A stretch of DNA of 64,000 bases from Acetobacteraceae bacterium (lineage in GTDB: Bacteria > Pseudomonadota > Alphaproteobacteria > Acetobacterales > Acetobacteraceae). Below, one piece after another: positions 9,491 to 18,992 of the stretch. The translations under genes were made by a program, and so were the position numbers. Below the pieces are notes generated by a model. It saw nothing but the letters and a program-made list of their open reading frames with translations, ran no database searches and was not told the DNA's origin. Position 1 is the first letter of the stretch; each line of letters opens with the position of its first letter. The stretch is taken from the NCBI GenBank assembly GCA_027482245.1, contig JAIXWG010000034.1:62001-126000 (forward strand), in the 5' to 3' direction.

Positions 9491-10737
9491 GCTTTCTCCA
9501 GTTGCAATCAGGCATCGGGTTGCTGGCGCTGGCGCTGCTCGCCTGGGTGCTCGGCGGCTGCCGGCGTGGCGTGCCGTGGCGGGTCGTCGTGGCGGGGCTC
9601 GCACTTCAGATCGTGCTCGCGGCGGCGCTGCTGCACATCCCGCCGCTGCGCGATGCCTTCGCCCTGCTCGGCCGCGGTGTCGATGCGCTGGCGGCCGCGA
9701 CCAGGCAGGGGACGAGCCTCGTCTTCGGCTATCTCGGCGGCGGCCCGCTGCCCTTCGCGGAGCCCTTTCCCGGCGCGGGCTTCATCCTGTTCTTCCAGGG
9801 CCTGCCACTGGTGCTGGTGGTCGGCGCGCTGTCCGCGCTGCTCTACCACTGGCGCATCCTGCCGGTGGTGGTGGCGGGGATGGCGCGGGTGCTGACGCGG
9901 ACGCTCGGCATCGGCGGCGCCACGGGCTTCTCCGTCGCCGCCAATGTCTTCGTCGGCATGGTGGAGGCGCCACTCCTCATCCGCCCCTGGCTGGCGCGGC
10001 TGACGACCAGCGAGATGTTCGTGGTGATGACGGCGGGGCTCGCCACCATCAGCGGCAACATGCTGGTGGTCTACGCGCTGATGATCGCGCCCGTGGTGCC
10101 GGATGCGGCGGGGCAGCTGTTGGTGGCGTCCCTGGTGGCCGCGCCCGCTTCCATTGTCGCGGCGCTGCTGATGATCCCGCCGAGGCCGGGGGAGGTGCCG
10201 AACGAGGCCGAGGCCGCCGATGCGCCCCGCCTCTATGACAGCGCGATGGAGGCGGTGGTCCGCGGCACGATGGACGGGCTGCAGCTGCTGTTCGGCATCA
10301 TGGCCATGCTGATCGTCTTCGTGGCGCTGGTCGCGCTGGTGAACATGGTGGTGGAGCCCGTCACGGGCCTGACCCTGCAGGTCATCGCCGGCTGGCTGTT
10401 CTGGCCGATCGCCTTCGCCATGGGCGTGCCGCTGGAACACGTCGCGACCGTCGCGCAGTCGCTCGGCATCAAGGTCGTGGTGAACGAATTTGTCTCCTAC
10501 CTGCAGCTCGCGACGAGTGGCGGGCAGGGGCTGGACGGGCGGTCGCGACTGATCCTGACCTATGCGCTCTGCGGCTTCACCAGCTTCGGATCGGTCGGCA
10601 TCATGCTGGGGGGCATGACGGCGATGGTGCCGGAACGCCGCGCTGATATCGTGCGGCTCGGCCTGCCGTCGCTGGTGGCAGCCTTCATCGCCTGTTGCAT
10701 GACGGGGGCCGTGGTGGGGATGCTGGTGGCGCCGTGA
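9487..10737 (+). CDS. NupC-type concentrative nucleoside transporter
   Basis: A 416-aa polytopic inner-membrane protein of the CNT family (ion-coupled nucleoside uptake). Recognisable elements are the FILFFQGLPLVLVVGALSAL region, the GGATGFSVAANVFVGMVEAPLLIRPW motif (around residue 140; the family glycine-rich and E-A-P-L motif), TSEMFVVMTAGLATISGN, and the C-terminal half with NEFVSYLQL and ALCGFTSFGSVGIMLGGM. Length and motif order are normal. It overlaps rmuC by 4 bp and the next gene by a GTGA, so all three form one unit. Confidence 0.93.
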   Translation: MSFLQLQSGIGLLALALLAWVLGGCRRGVPWRVVVAGLALQIVLAAALLHIPPLRDAFALLGRGVDALAAATRQGTSLVFGYLGGGPLPFAEPFPGAGFILFFQGLPLVLVVGALSALLYHWRILPVVVAGMARVLTRTLGIGGATGFSVAANVFVGMVEAPLLIRPWLARLTTSEMFVVMTAGLATISGNMLVVYALMIAPVVPDAAGQLLVASLVAAPASIVAALLMIPPRPGEVPNEAEAADAPRLYDSAMEAVVRGTMDGLQLLFGIMAMLIVFVALVALVNMVVEPVTGLTLQVIAGWLFWPIAFAMGVPLEHVATVAQSLGIKVVVNEFVSYLQLATSGGQGLDGRSRLILTYALCGFTSFGSVGIMLGGMTAMVPERRADIVRLGLPSLVAAFIACCMTGAVVGMLVAP

Positions 10738-11864
10738 CGGAGCCGCCGGCTGCGCTCCGCCAGGCGCTGCTGCCGGGGGAGGCGATCCGCTGGCATGGCC
10801 GGCCCCATCCGACCGAGGGGATCGGCTGGACCATCATCGTGTCGCTGTTTGGCCTCCTGCTGCTGCTGCTCATCGCGCGGTCGGGTGGCACCGCCCCGAT
10901 GACCATGAACGACGTGCCGGTGCATGATCCGGCAACGCGGAAGGCGATCTGGCTGCTGTTCATGGCCGTCGCGATAGCGACGACCCTGTTCTTTCCCTGC
11001 CTGGTGCTGCGGCGCCTTCGCACCACCTACGCCGTTACCGATCGCCGCGTCCTGGTGCTAACCGGCCTGGGCTTTCAGGCGGCCGTGCAGAGCTTTCCGC
11101 CCCGGAGCATCTGGGGCACCGAGCGGCCGGACAAGCTGAGCGCAGATGCCATCGGCCGCCTGGTGATCCTGCGCGCGAAGCCGAGGCAGACCAGGGACAG
11201 GGCGGCTGAATGGCTGGCCGAGTTCGCCGCGATCCGCGACGACATCGGCGCGCAGGCCGCCATCAATGCGCTGGTCGCGGCGCCTCACGCCCTCATCGGC
11301 GACTGGCCGGCCGCCGTCGTCCGGCCAGAGGGCCTGGCGGCGTCGCTTCACTGGAGCCTGCGGGCCGGCGAGCGGTTGCTCTGGGCCGCGCAGCCGGACA
11401 GGGCGAGGCATGCGCTGGGCGCGCTGGTGCCAGCCCTTGTGATGTCGCTGTTCCTCGCGCCATTCGTCGTCGCCTTCATCACGGCGTCGTTTGTCGATCC
11501 CTTCATGCTCATCCTCGCCGCCCTCGTCGGCGCAGGGCCCGTCCTGGCTTGGCGCGACGCGACTGGCCTCGTCTTCGCCATCACGACGGAACGCGTCATC
11601 ATCCAGCAGCGGCGGAAGCGCCGGATGGGCGAGGTGGCGTGGCCGCTGGCCGCGATCGAGAGCATCCATCGACGCTGGTCGAAGGGACGCACCGGCACCC
11701 TGCTGCTGCGCGATGGGCGGCGGTCGGACCGGGAGGGCCACCCGGCCACGCTGGTGCTGCGCGGCCTGCCCGACGCCGCGGCGGCGGAGGCCGCGCTCTT
11801 CGCCGCGCTGGATGAGCCGAGGCGTGACGAGGCGGCGCGATCGCGCCAGGATGCCGCGCCATGA
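10734..11864 (+). CDS. Membrane protein with two PH-like (bPH) modules
   Basis: A 376-aa protein whose function I do not recognise. It is built as an internal duplication: LLPGEAIRWHGRP at about residue 13 and LRAGERLLWAAQPDR at about residue 215 each introduce a short N-region, one to two membrane helices, and a soluble PH-like stretch (TYAVTDRRVLVLTG in the first; VFAITTERVIIQQRRKRR in the second). This G-E-x-x-x-W then T-x-x-R-V/I pattern is typical of bacterial PH domains. The GTG start at 10734 overlaps the stop of the nucleoside transporter, and its own stop overlaps the ridA start (ATGA). Likely an inner-membrane protein. Confidence 0.6.
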   Translation: MTEPPAALRQALLPGEAIRWHGRPHPTEGIGWTIIVSLFGLLLLLLIARSGGTAPMTMNDVPVHDPATRKAIWLLFMAVAIATTLFFPCLVLRRLRTTYAVTDRRVLVLTGLGFQAAVQSFPPRSIWGTERPDKLSADAIGRLVILRAKPRQTRDRAAEWLAEFAAIRDDIGAQAAINALVAAPHALIGDWPAAVVRPEGLAASLHWSLRAGERLLWAAQPDRARHALGALVPALVMSLFLAPFVVAFITASFVDPFMLILAALVGAGPVLAWRDATGLVFAITTERVIIQQRRKRRMGEVAWPLAAIESIHRRWSKGRTGTLLLRDGRRSDREGHPATLVLRGLPDAAAAEAALFAALDEPRRDEAARSRQDAAP

Positions 11865-12241
11865 TCGATTTCATCGAACAGCCGGAACCCGGCAGCCCGC
11901 GTCCCTTCAGCCGCGCCACGCGCGCCGGCGGCCTGGTCTTCGTCTCCGGCCATTCCGCGCCGCACGACCCCGCCCGCGGCATCCATCGCGGCGCGACGCC
12001 GGCGGAGGAGGTGCGGAACGCGCTGGCGGAGGTGACGCGCATCCTGGCGGAGGCTGGCAGCAGCCTCGATCGCGCGGTGCAGGTGACGATGCTGATCACC
12101 GATCCCGCCGACTACGCCGCGCTCAACGCGGAATATGTGCAGCACTTCCCGAACGGGCTGCCGGCCCGCCACACGGCGCGCTTCGGCGTGCCGACCGAAG
12201 CCCGCGTCGCCTTTTCCTGCATCGCCTTGGCCGGAGACTGA
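11861..12241 (+). CDS. RidA-family protein (enamine/imine deaminase type)
   Basis: A 126-aa RidA/YjgF/UK114 protein. RidA enzymes hydrolyse reactive enamine/imine intermediates released by PLP enzymes. The family end motif is present as the NAEYVQHFP...PARHTARFGVPTEARV region, with the conserved Arg in the PARHTA segment; the SGHSA segment replaces the usual SGQ. It overlaps the upstream gene by ATGA and precedes a PLP-dependent aminotransferase by 5 bp. This pairing makes sense if it detoxifies intermediates of that enzyme. Confidence 0.82.
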   Translation: MIDFIEQPEPGSPRPFSRATRAGGLVFVSGHSAPHDPARGIHRGATPAEEVRNALAEVTRILAEAGSSLDRAVQVTMLITDPADYAALNAEYVQHFPNGLPARHTARFGVPTEARVAFSCIALAGD

Positions 12242-12246
12242 CCGCC

Positions 12247-13593
12247 ATGCGTTCCCGCCTGCTCCAGCGCAACCTGCGCGTCGATCCGCCGCTGGCCCTG
12301 ACGGGGCAGGGGATGTTCATCCATGACAGCAACGGGAAGGCCGTCATCGACGGCTCCGGCGGTGCCGCCGTCGCCTGCCTCGGCCATGGCCATCCCAGGG
12401 TGCTGGAGGCGATGCGCGCGCAGATGGATCGCCTCAGCTACGCGCACACCGCACTCTATTCCTGCGAGCCCGCGGAGCAGCTGGCGGACCTGGTGCTGGA
12501 AGGCGAGCCGGGCGGGCTGACGCACCTCTATCTCTGCTCGTCAGGCTCCGAGGGCGTGGAGGCCGCGCTGAAGCTGGCCCGCCAGTACTTCGTCGAGATC
12601 GGCCAGCCCGACAGACAAAAGTTCATCGCGCGCCGGCAGAGCTATCACGGCAATACCCTCGGCGCGCTGGCGGCCGGGGGCAACATGATGCGGCGCGCGA
12701 TCTACCAGCCGATCCTCTCCGACGCCTTCCACCACGTCTCGCCCTGCTACGCCTATCGCGACCGGCGCGACGATGAGAGCGATGCGCAGTATGTCGCACG
12801 CCTGGCGGCGGAGCTGGAAGCGCAGTTCCAGGCGCTCGGCCCCGATACCGTCGCGGCCTTCATCGCGGAGCCGGTGGTGGGGGCGACGCTCGGCTGCGTC
12901 GCGGCGCTGCCCGGCTACTTCCAGGCCGTCCGCGCCATCTGCGACCGCCACGGCGCGCTGCTGATCCTGGACGAGGTCATGTCCGGCATGGGCCGCACCG
13001 GCACCATGCATGCGTGGGAGCAGGAGGGCGTGCCCCCCGACATCCAGGTCGTCGCCAAGGGCCTCGGCGGGGGCTACCAGCCGATCGGCGGCATCATGAT
13101 CGGCGGGAAGATCATCGACGCGCTGGCCAATGGCTCCGGCGGCTTCATGCATGGCCACACCTACCAGGCGCATCCCATTGCCAGCGCCGCGGCGCTCGCC
13201 GTGCAGCAGGTGATCCGGGAGGAGGGGCTGCTGGAGAATGTCAGCGCCATGGGCACGCTGCTGGAACAGCGCCTGACGGAGCGCCTCGGCAACCACCGCC
13301 ATGTCGGCGACATCCGCGGGCGCGGGTTGTTCTGGTGTGCGGAGTTCGTCGCCGACCGCGCCAGCAAGGCGGTCTTCGACCCTGCCCTCAAGCTGAACGA
13401 GCGCATCAAGCGGGAGGCCTATGAGCGCGGCCTGGCCTGCTACCCGATGGGCGGCACCATCGATGGCAAGCGGGGCGACCACGTGATCCTCTCGCCGCCC
13501 TACATCGCGACGGCGTCGGACATCGAGGCGATCGTGGCGCGCTTCGGGGATGCGGTGGATGCCGCCATTGCCGGACTTCCGCCAAGTGGTTGA
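12247..13593 (+). CDS. Class III (aspartate family) PLP-dependent aminotransferase
   Basis: A 448-aa fold-type I class III aminotransferase. Visible are the SGGAAVACLGHGHPRVLEAM N-terminal region, the cofactor-binding SSGSEGVEAALKLARQY, LLILDEVMSGMGRTGTMHAWE (the Asp that contacts the pyridine nitrogen), the Schiff-base lysine in VVAKGLGGGYQPIGG, and GHTYQAHPIASAAALA. The amino donor and acceptor cannot be told from sequence. It follows ridA closely, and both probably share a transcript. The stop at 13593 is followed by a stress-type promoter for csbD. Confidence 0.9.
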   Translation: MRSRLLQRNLRVDPPLALTGQGMFIHDSNGKAVIDGSGGAAVACLGHGHPRVLEAMRAQMDRLSYAHTALYSCEPAEQLADLVLEGEPGGLTHLYLCSSGSEGVEAALKLARQYFVEIGQPDRQKFIARRQSYHGNTLGALAAGGNMMRRAIYQPILSDAFHHVSPCYAYRDRRDDESDAQYVARLAAELEAQFQALGPDTVAAFIAEPVVGATLGCVAALPGYFQAVRAICDRHGALLILDEVMSGMGRTGTMHAWEQEGVPPDIQVVAKGLGGGYQPIGGIMIGGKIIDALANGSGGFMHGHTYQAHPIASAAALAVQQVIREEGLLENVSAMGTLLEQRLTERLGNHRHVGDIRGRGLFWCAEFVADRASKAVFDPALKLNERIKREAYERGLACYPMGGTIDGKRGDHVILSPPYIATASDIEAIVARFGDAVDAAIAGLPPSG

Positions 13594-13604
13594 AGTGTAA
13601 CGGG

Positions 13605-13629
13605 GGAACCCCCCGCTTGAACGCGCGTT
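13605..13629 (+). promoter_or_regulatory. Candidate general-stress (EcfG-type) promoter of csbD
   Basis: GGAAC at 13605-13609 and CGTT at 13626-13629 are separated by exactly 16 nt. This is the consensus of the alphaproteobacterial general stress sigma factor EcfG (GGAAC-N16/17-CGTT). It lies 48 bp before the csbD ATG, in the correct orientation. CsbD-family genes are typical general stress regulon members, so promoter and gene fit each other. Confidence 0.75.
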
Positions 13630-13677
13630 TTCACCCCCGAACCGGCCATCGTGGTCGGGCAAGAGGAGAACGCGACC

Positions 13678-13872
13678 ATGGACAAGGACCGGATTTCTGG
13701 CGCTGGCAACCAGGTCAAGGGCAGCATCAAGCAGGGCGTCGGTGAGCTGACCGGCGACGCGAAGCTGCAGGCCGAGGGCATGGCCGACAAGGCGAAGGGC
13801 AAGGCCCAGAGCGCCGTCGGCGGCGCCAAGGATGCCGCCCGTGACGCCGTCGATGGCAAGGACCGCGTCTGA
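13678..13872 (+). CDS. CsbD-family stress protein
   Basis: A 64-aa hydrophilic, Lys/Ala/Gly-rich protein of the CsbD family. It begins with the family signature MDKDRISGAGNQVKGSIKQG and continues with repeated G-x-A-K-Q/L segments. The molecular function is unknown. CsbD proteins are abundant under general stress in many bacteria. The ATG at 13678 follows an AGAGGAGAA ribosome site. It has its own EcfG-like promoter and is followed by a hairpin (13884-13904) and a terminator. Confidence 0.88.
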   Translation: MDKDRISGAGNQVKGSIKQGVGELTGDAKLQAEGMADKAKGKAQSAVGGAKDAARDAVDGKDRV

Positions 13873-13951
13873 CTGATGACGGTCCAGGGCCGGTTCGGCC
13901 CTGGCGGATGGGGCCCGGGGAAGGCACCCCCTTCCCCGGTTCCCGTCCATG

Positions 13952-13986
13952 AAAAAGGCCCGGGGAGTTCCCTCCCCGGGCCTTTC
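13952..13986. terminator. Bidirectional intrinsic terminator between csbD and rpsO
   Basis: A perfect 11-bp stem (13957-13967 with 13972-13982) with a 4-nt loop. It is flanked by an A-run on the left (13952-13956) and a TTT on the right, so it can serve transcripts from both strands: csbD (+) and the rpsO end of the long minus-strand operon. A second hairpin without a T-run (CCAGGGCC/GGCCCTGG, 13884-13904) sits between it and csbD. Confidence 0.85.
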
Positions 13987-14012
13987 TCATGCCCGCCTTG
14001 CGGTGGTCGAAG

Positions 14013-14285
14013 TCAGCGACGCAGGCCGAGGCGCCCGATCAGGCTCTCGTAGCGCTTCACGTCCTTCTTCTTCACGTAGTCCAGCAGGCCACGGCGCTGG
14101 CCGACCAGCACCAGCAGGCCGCGCCGGCTGTGGAAGTCCTTCGGGTGGGCCTTCAGGTGCTCCGTCAGCATGGCGACGCGCGCGGAGATCAGGGCGACCT
14201 GGACCTCCGGGCTGCCGGTGTCGCCCGGCTTGGTGGCGTATTCCTTGATCAGGGCCGCGCGGGCCTCTGCGGTCATCGTCGACAT
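14013..14285 (-). CDS. rpsO: 30S ribosomal protein S15
   Basis: A 90-aa primary 16S rRNA-binding protein of the 30S platform. The family core is complete: [42 protein letters not shown], and the C-terminal [23 protein letters not shown]. Two adjacent ATGs (14288 and 14285) are possible; the second has the better spacing from the AAGGA. It is the last gene of the minus-strand operon, 20 bp after truB. The gene order truB-rpsO matches E. coli, but pnp is not next: a terminator follows instead. Confidence 0.96.
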   Translation of the reverse strand: MSTMTAEARAALIKEYATKPGDTGSPEVQVALISARVAMLTEHLKAHPKDFHSRRGLLVLVGQRRGLLDYVKKKDVKRYESLIGRLGLRR

Positions 14286-14307
14286 CATGATTCCTTCCAG
14301 GTGCGGG

Positions 14308-15303
14308 TTAAGCCTCGTCCCTGACCTGGATCCAAGGGCCGTCGGGATGGCCGAGCTGGATCAGCCGCTCGGGCTGCATCCAACCGCCTTCCAGCCGGCA
14401 CAGGCCGAGGAGACGCTCCCCCGCCATCGCGCGCAACAGCCCCCCTTCGGGGTCCGCTTCGCGGGGAATCCTGCCCATGAGGTCCACCAGGCTGATCGCC
14501 TGGCCCTGCATGAGGCGGGCGGCCTCCTCTCCATTGACGGCCAGTGCCGGGATGTCGGCCAGCGCGGTCGTCACGGGAAGAAGGAGGTCCGGGGAAGGGG
14601 ACGGCGTATCGCCGGTTCCGAGCAGGCTGTCCAGCGAAATCGCGTGCTCTTGCCGGAAGGGGCCGACCCGCAGCCGGCGGAGCGCCGTGATATGGCCGAC
14701 GGAGCCGACCGCCTTCGCGACGTCGCGCGCCAGCGACCGCATGTAGACGCCCTTGCCGCTCTCCACATGGAAGATGGCGGTGTCGATGTCCGGCCGCGCG
14801 ATCAGGTCGAAGCGGTCGATCCGCGCGGGGCGCGGCGCGATCTCCACCGCCTGGCCTTCGCGCGCCAGGTCATAGGCGCGCTCGCCGCCGATCTTGATGG
14901 CGGAATAGGCGGGCGGGACCTGCATGATCTCCCCGCGGAAGCGGGGCAGCACGGCCTCGATCTCCGCATCCGTGGGGCGGACATCGCTGGTCGCGGTCAC
15001 CTTGCCGTCGGCGTCGTCGGTGTCCCGCGCCTCGCCGAACTTCAGCGTGAAATGGTAGCTCTTGGTCCCGTCCATGACGTAGGGGACGGTCTTGGTCGCG
15101 GCGCCGAAGGCGACCGGCAGCAGCCCCGTCGCCAGCGGATCGAGCGTGCCGCCATGGCCCGCCTTCTGCGCCTGGAAGGCCCGCTTCACCTTGTTGACCA
15201 CGTCGGTGGACCCGATGCCGGAGGGCTTGTCCACGATCAGCCAGCCATCGAGCGCACGGCCCTTCGGCTTCTTGTTGGGGCGGTGGCGGTTGGGCGGGCT
15301 CAC
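14308..15303 (-). CDS. truB: tRNA pseudouridine(55) synthase TruB
   Basis: A 331-aa enzyme that makes pseudouridine 55 in the T-loop of tRNAs. Family elements are [36 protein letters not shown] (with the catalytic Asp), [20 protein letters not shown], and the C-terminal PUA-like region. It starts with GTG at 15303, overlapping the rbfA stop (GTGA), which points to translational coupling. Length is normal. Confidence 0.96.
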   Translation of the reverse strand: MSPPNRHRPNKKPKGRALDGWLIVDKPSGIGSTDVVNKVKRAFQAQKAGHGGTLDPLATGLLPVAFGAATKTVPYVMDGTKSYHFTLKFGEARDTDDADGKVTATSDVRPTDAEIEAVLPRFRGEIMQVPPAYSAIKIGGERAYDLAREGQAVEIAPRPARIDRFDLIARPDIDTAIFHVESGKGVYMRSLARDVAKAVGSVGHITALRRLRVGPFRQEHAISLDSLLGTGDTPSPSPDLLLPVTTALADIPALAVNGEEAARLMQGQAISLVDLMGRIPREADPEGGLLRAMAGERLLGLCRLEGGWMQPERLIQLGHPDGPWIQVRDEA

Positions 15304-15797
15304 GATTCGTCTTCGTCCTTGGTGGCGGGCTTCGGCTGCAGATCCTGCTGCACCTCCGGCCGCTGCATGACCTTGTTGATGTGCATGGCGTAGTCGAGCG
15401 CGGTGTCCGGCTGGAAATGCAGGTCCGGCGCGAAGCGCAGCCGCACCGCCTTGCTGACCAGCGTGCGGAGGTAGGGCGACACGCGGCGCAGGCCCGCGAA
15501 CTGCGCGGGCGTCAGGTCCTTCCCCAGCCCGCTGACGAAGGCCGTCATGTGCTTGAGGTCGGGGGAGGCGCGGACCTCCGTCACCGTCACATGCAGGTTG
15601 TGCAGGTCGGGGTCGCGGAATTCCTCGCGCGCGAAGACGGCGGCCAGCGCATGGCGCACCTCCTCCGCCACGCGCAGCTGGCGCTGGGACGGGCCCTGGG
15701 GCCCCTCGCGCTTCACGGGTGGCTTGCTGTCGCGCCGGTCGGCGCCGCTTGTGTCGCGGCGGCTGTCCGTGGTCGCATTCCCGGATCGGCGGGCCAT
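15300..15797 (-). CDS. rbfA: Ribosome-binding factor A
   Basis: A 165-aa 30S maturation factor of the KH type. The core is SQRQLRVAEEVRHALAAVFARE, then VTVTEVRASPDLKHMTAFVSGLG, with the C-terminal LRFAPDLHFQPDTALDYAMHIN. It carries an extra basic N-terminal extension of about 35 residues and a charged tail, both common in alphaproteobacteria. The ATG at 15797 has a GAGGG site 10 nt upstream; the ATG at 15806 is an alternative. A strong hairpin lies between it and infB. Confidence 0.94.
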   Translation of the reverse strand: MARRSGNATTDSRRDTSGADRRDSKPPVKREGPQGPSQRQLRVAEEVRHALAAVFAREEFRDPDLHNLHVTVTEVRASPDLKHMTAFVSGLGKDLTPAQFAGLRRVSPYLRTLVSKAVRLRFAPDLHFQPDTALDYAMHINKVMQRPEVQQDLQPKPATKDEDES

Positions 15798-15831
15798 GCT
15801 GGTCATTCCCTCAATGCTGGCCGGGCAAAGC

Positions 15832-15862
15832 AAAGGGGGCGCGGCGTCTCCGCCGCGCCCCC
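15832..15862 (-). terminator. Terminator-like hairpin between infB and rbfA
   Basis: A perfect 12-bp stem (15835-15846 with 15851-15862) closed by a 4-nt loop that reads GAGA on the minus strand. It is followed downstream on that strand by TTTGCTTTG, not a clean T-run. It sits in the 87-bp gap between infB and rbfA. It is likely to act as a partial terminator or mRNA-stability element that lowers rbfA-truB-rpsO expression relative to infB. Confidence 0.75.
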
Positions 15863-15884
15863 TGATGCCCGGACCCTGGTGGCG

Positions 15885-18800
15885 TCAGAGCGTGCCGGCG
15901 ACCGTCTCGGTCTCGTAGCACTCGATCTGGTCGCCGACGCGGATGTCGTTGTAGTTCACGAAGGACATGCCGCATTCGTAGCCGTTGGTCACTTCCTTCA
16001 CGTCATCCTTGAAGCGGCGCAGCGTGCTGAGCTCGCCCTGGTGGATGACCGTGCCGTCGCGCAGCAGGCGGACGCCGCAGCCGCGCTTGACCACGCCTTC
16101 GGTGATGCGGCAGCCCGCCACGTTGCCGATGCGCTTGACCTCGAAGACCTGCAGGATCTGGGCGTAGCCCAGGAACTTCTCCCGCTGCACCGGCGCCAGC
16201 TTGCCGCGCACCAGTTCCTCGATGTCGTCCGCCACCTCGTAGATGATGGAGTAGTAGCGGATCTCCACGCCGTCGCGCGTCGCCAGTTCGCGCGCCTGGG
16301 TGGTGGCGCGGACGTTGAAGGCGACGATGACGGCGTTGGACGCCTTGGCCAGCTGGATGTCGCTTTCGGTGATCTGGCCGACGGCGCTGTGCAGGACACG
16401 GACCCGCACCTCGTCGTTGCCGAGCTTGCCGAGCGTGACGCCGATGGCTTCCGCGCTACCCTGCACGTCGGCCTTGCAGACGACGGCCACTTCCTTCTGC
16501 GCGCCCGCCTGGATGCGGGCCAGCATGTCGGTCAGGCTGCCGCGGCCGGCGCTGATCGCCGCCACCTGCTTCTCCCGCAGCTTGCGCGTGCGGAATTCGG
16601 AGATCTCGCGCGCCTGCGTCTCGTCCTTCACCGCGACGAAGTTCTCGCCGGCGGTGGGGACGCCCGACAGGCCCAGGATCTCGACCGGCAGGGACGGGCC
16701 GGCTTCCTTCACCTGGCGCGCCTTGTCGTCGAGCATCGCGCGCACCCGGCCCCATTCGGCGCCGGCCACGACGATGTCGCCCGTCTTCAGCGTGCCCTTC
16801 TGGACCAGCACCGTCGCCACCGGGCCGCGGCCGCGGTCGAGGCGGCTTTCGATCACGGTGCCTTCGGCCGCACGGTCCGGATTGGCGCGCAGGTCCAGGA
16901 TTTCCGCCTGCAGCGTGATGGCCTCGAGCAGCTTGTCGAGGTTCAGCTTCTGCGTGGCGGAGACCTCGATCTCCTGCGTCTCGCCGCCCAGGCTTTCCAC
17001 CACGATCTCGTGCTGCAGCAGTTCCTGCTTCACGCGCTCGGGGCGGACGCCCGGCTTGTCGATCTTGTTGATGGCCACGATGATCGGGACGCCGGCCGCC
17101 TTGGCGTGGCTGATCGCCTCGATCGTCTGCGGCATCACGCCGTCATCCGCCGCCACGACCAGCACGACCATGTCGGTCACGCTGGCGCCGCGGGCGCGCA
17201 TGGCGGTGAAGGCCGCGTGGCCCGGCGTGTCGATGAAGGTGACCTTCTCCCCGCTCGGGATCGTCACCTGGTAGGCGCCGATGTGCTGGGTGATGCCGCC
17301 GGCCTCGTGCGCCGCCACATCGGCCTTGCGCAGCGCGTCCAGCAGGCTGGTCTTGCCGTGGTCGACATGGCCCATGATGGTGACGACCGGGGCGCGGGGC
17401 TCCAGGTCGACATCCGTGTCCTCGTCGCCCTCGATGCCGATCTCGACATCGCCTTCCGCCACGCGCTTCACGCGGTGGCCGAATTCCTGGACGATCAGCT
17501 CCGCCGTGTCGGCGTCGATGGACTGCGTCAGCGTCGCCATCACGCCCATGCGGAACAGGGCCTTCACCACCTCGCCGCCACGCGCGGCCATGCGGTTCGC
17601 CAGTTCCTGCACGGTGATGGTCTCCGGCACCACCACGTCGCGGACGACGCGCTCGGCGCCGGAGCGCAGGCGCGCCAGCTCCTGCTGCCGCCGCTCACGC
17701 TCACGCGCACGGCGGACGGAAGCGATGGAGCGCGTGCGCTCGTCCTCGCCCTCGATCGCCGCATTGACGTCGATGCGGCCTTCGCGGCGGCGATCGGACG
17801 GCGTCAGCGTCTTCTTGGGCGGCGGCGCCACGGGCTTCTTGGCGCCGGGCGGGCCGACCATGCCGGGGCGGCGGACGGGACGGGCGTCCTCGTCATCCTC
17901 CCGCGGCGCGCGGGCCTTCAGCGTCAGCTTCGCGGCGGGCGCATCGGCGGGCGGCACGTTCGGGGCCACGTTGGGCGGCGCGCCGGGCGGGCCGGCCGGG
18001 CGGCGCGGACCGATCGAGGTCGGCACCGGGCCGGGGCGGCCGGAGCGCAGCGGCGGCGCCATCGGGCGCGGCGGGCCGCCGGCACGATCGCCATAGCCGG
18101 GACGGGCGCCATAGCCGGGGCGCGCGCCATCGCGCGACGGACCATCGCCCTGGCGGGGCGGCGGCGCATCGCGGCGCGGCGGGGGCGCGGAGGGTTCCGG
18201 CCGGCGCGCCATCGGCGCGGGCGGGGCCTGCGGGCGCGGCGGGGCGACAGGCTGAACCTGCGGCGCCGGGGCCTGCGGGGCAGCGGCCACGGGGGCGCTT
18301 TCCTCCGCCACGGGCGGCGGCGGGGGCGCACGGCGCGCTTCCTCGGCGGCGCGGCGCGCCTCCTCGGCGGCCAGGCGCTCCTCATCCTCGGCGCGGCGAC
18401 GCTCCTCCTCGGCGCGGCGGGCCGCTTCCTCGGCGGCGGAGCGCAGCTGGAGCGCCTGGCGCTCCCGCTCCTCGCGCTGGCGCTGCGCCTCGACGCGGCG
18501 CTGCTCCTCCAGCACGCGCTGGCGCATGGCGACTTCCGCCTGCGTCAGCGGGCGGCCGGCCGCGGCGGGCGGCTTGCCCGCCGGCGCGGCGTTGCCCGGG
18601 CGCGGCGGCCCGCCCACGGCGGGGCGAGGCCCGCTGGGCTGGGCGCCGGCCGGCGCGGCCGCTGCCGGGGCAGCGCCCGGCTTGGCCGGGGCCACGGCTG
18701 GGGTGGGGGCGCGCTTCTTCAGCACCTCCACCTGCACCACCTTGCTGCGGCCATGGCTGAAGGACTGGCGCACGCTGCCAGCGTCCACCGTCTTGCCCAG

Positions 18801-18902
18801 CTCCAGGCGGCCGCCGGGCCGTAGGGAAAGCCGGCCCTTTGCCGCATCCTGGTCGTTCTGGTCGCTCATCCGCCGATCCGAACCCGATCTCTCGTCCGTC
18901 AT
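15885..18902 (-). CDS. infB: Translation initiation factor IF-2
   Basis: A 1005-aa GTPase that delivers initiator tRNA to the 30S subunit. The N-terminal third is low-complexity: an Ala/Arg/Glu-rich coiled-coil region followed by Pro/Ala/Gly-rich linkers. The IF2_N module and the G domain follow, with G1 [15 protein letters not shown]2 [11 protein letters not shown]3 DTPGHAAF and G4 NKID, then domains II-IV. The start could be the ATG at 18902 or the ATG at 18869 (MSDQND), which resembles related proteins; neither has a strong ribosome site. It is preceded by ylxR, 90 bp upstream. Confidence 0.96.
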   Translation of the reverse strand: MTDERSGSDRRMSDQNDQDAAKGRLSLRPGGRLELGKTVDAGSVRQSFSHGRSKVVQVEVLKKRAPTPAVAPAKPGAAPAAAAPAGAQPSGPRPAVGGPPRPGNAAPAGKPPAAAGRPLTQAEVAMRQRVLEEQRRVEAQRQREERERQALQLRSAAEEAARRAEEERRRAEDEERLAAEEARRAAEEARRAPPPPPVAEESAPVAAAPQAPAPQVQPVAPPRPQAPPAPMARRPEPSAPPPRRDAPPPRQGDGPSRDGARPGYGARPGYGDRAGGPPRPMAPPLRSGRPGPVPTSIGPRRPAGPPGAPPNVAPNVPPADAPAAKLTLKARAPREDDEDARPVRRPGMVGPPGAKKPVAPPPKKTLTPSDRRREGRIDVNAAIEGEDERTRSIASVRRARERERRQQELARLRSGAERVVRDVVVPETITVQELANRMAARGGEVVKALFRMGVMATLTQSIDADTAELIVQEFGHRVKRVAEGDVEIGIEGDEDTDVDLEPRAPVVTIMGHVDHGKTSLLDALRKADVAAHEAGGITQHIGAYQVTIPSGEKVTFIDTPGHAAFTAMRARGASVTDMVVLVVAADDGVMPQTIEAISHAKAAGVPIIVAINKIDKPGVRPERVKQELLQHEIVVESLGGETQEIEVSATQKLNLDKLLEAITLQAEILDLRANPDRAAEGTVIESRLDRGRGPVATVLVQKGTLKTGDIVVAGAEWGRVRAMLDDKARQVKEAGPSLPVEILGLSGVPTAGENFVAVKDETQAREISEFRTRKLREKQVAAISAGRGSLTDMLARIQAGAQKEVAVVCKADVQGSAEAIGVTLGKLGNDEVRVRVLHSAVGQITESDIQLAKASNAVIVAFNVRATTQARELATRDGVEIRYYSIIYEVADDIEELVRGKLAPVQREKFLGYAQILQVFEVKRIGNVAGCRITEGVVKRGCGVRLLRDGTVIHQGELSTLRRFKDDVKEVTNGYECGMSFVNYNDIRVGDQIECYETETVAGTL

Positions 18903-18992
18903 GTCTCGCCGCGTGTTGAACGCGGCACCCTGTGCAGTCCGCGCAAGCGCGGGTGAAGTCGGTCCCCGCCCCGGCAACCCGGGACGCGGTAA

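Noticed and set aside
15381-18824. 1147-codon plus-strand open frame opposite infB
   Set aside because: An antisense shadow caused by high GC. The translation is His/Arg/Asp-rich without domains, while infB on the other strand has all GTPase motifs.
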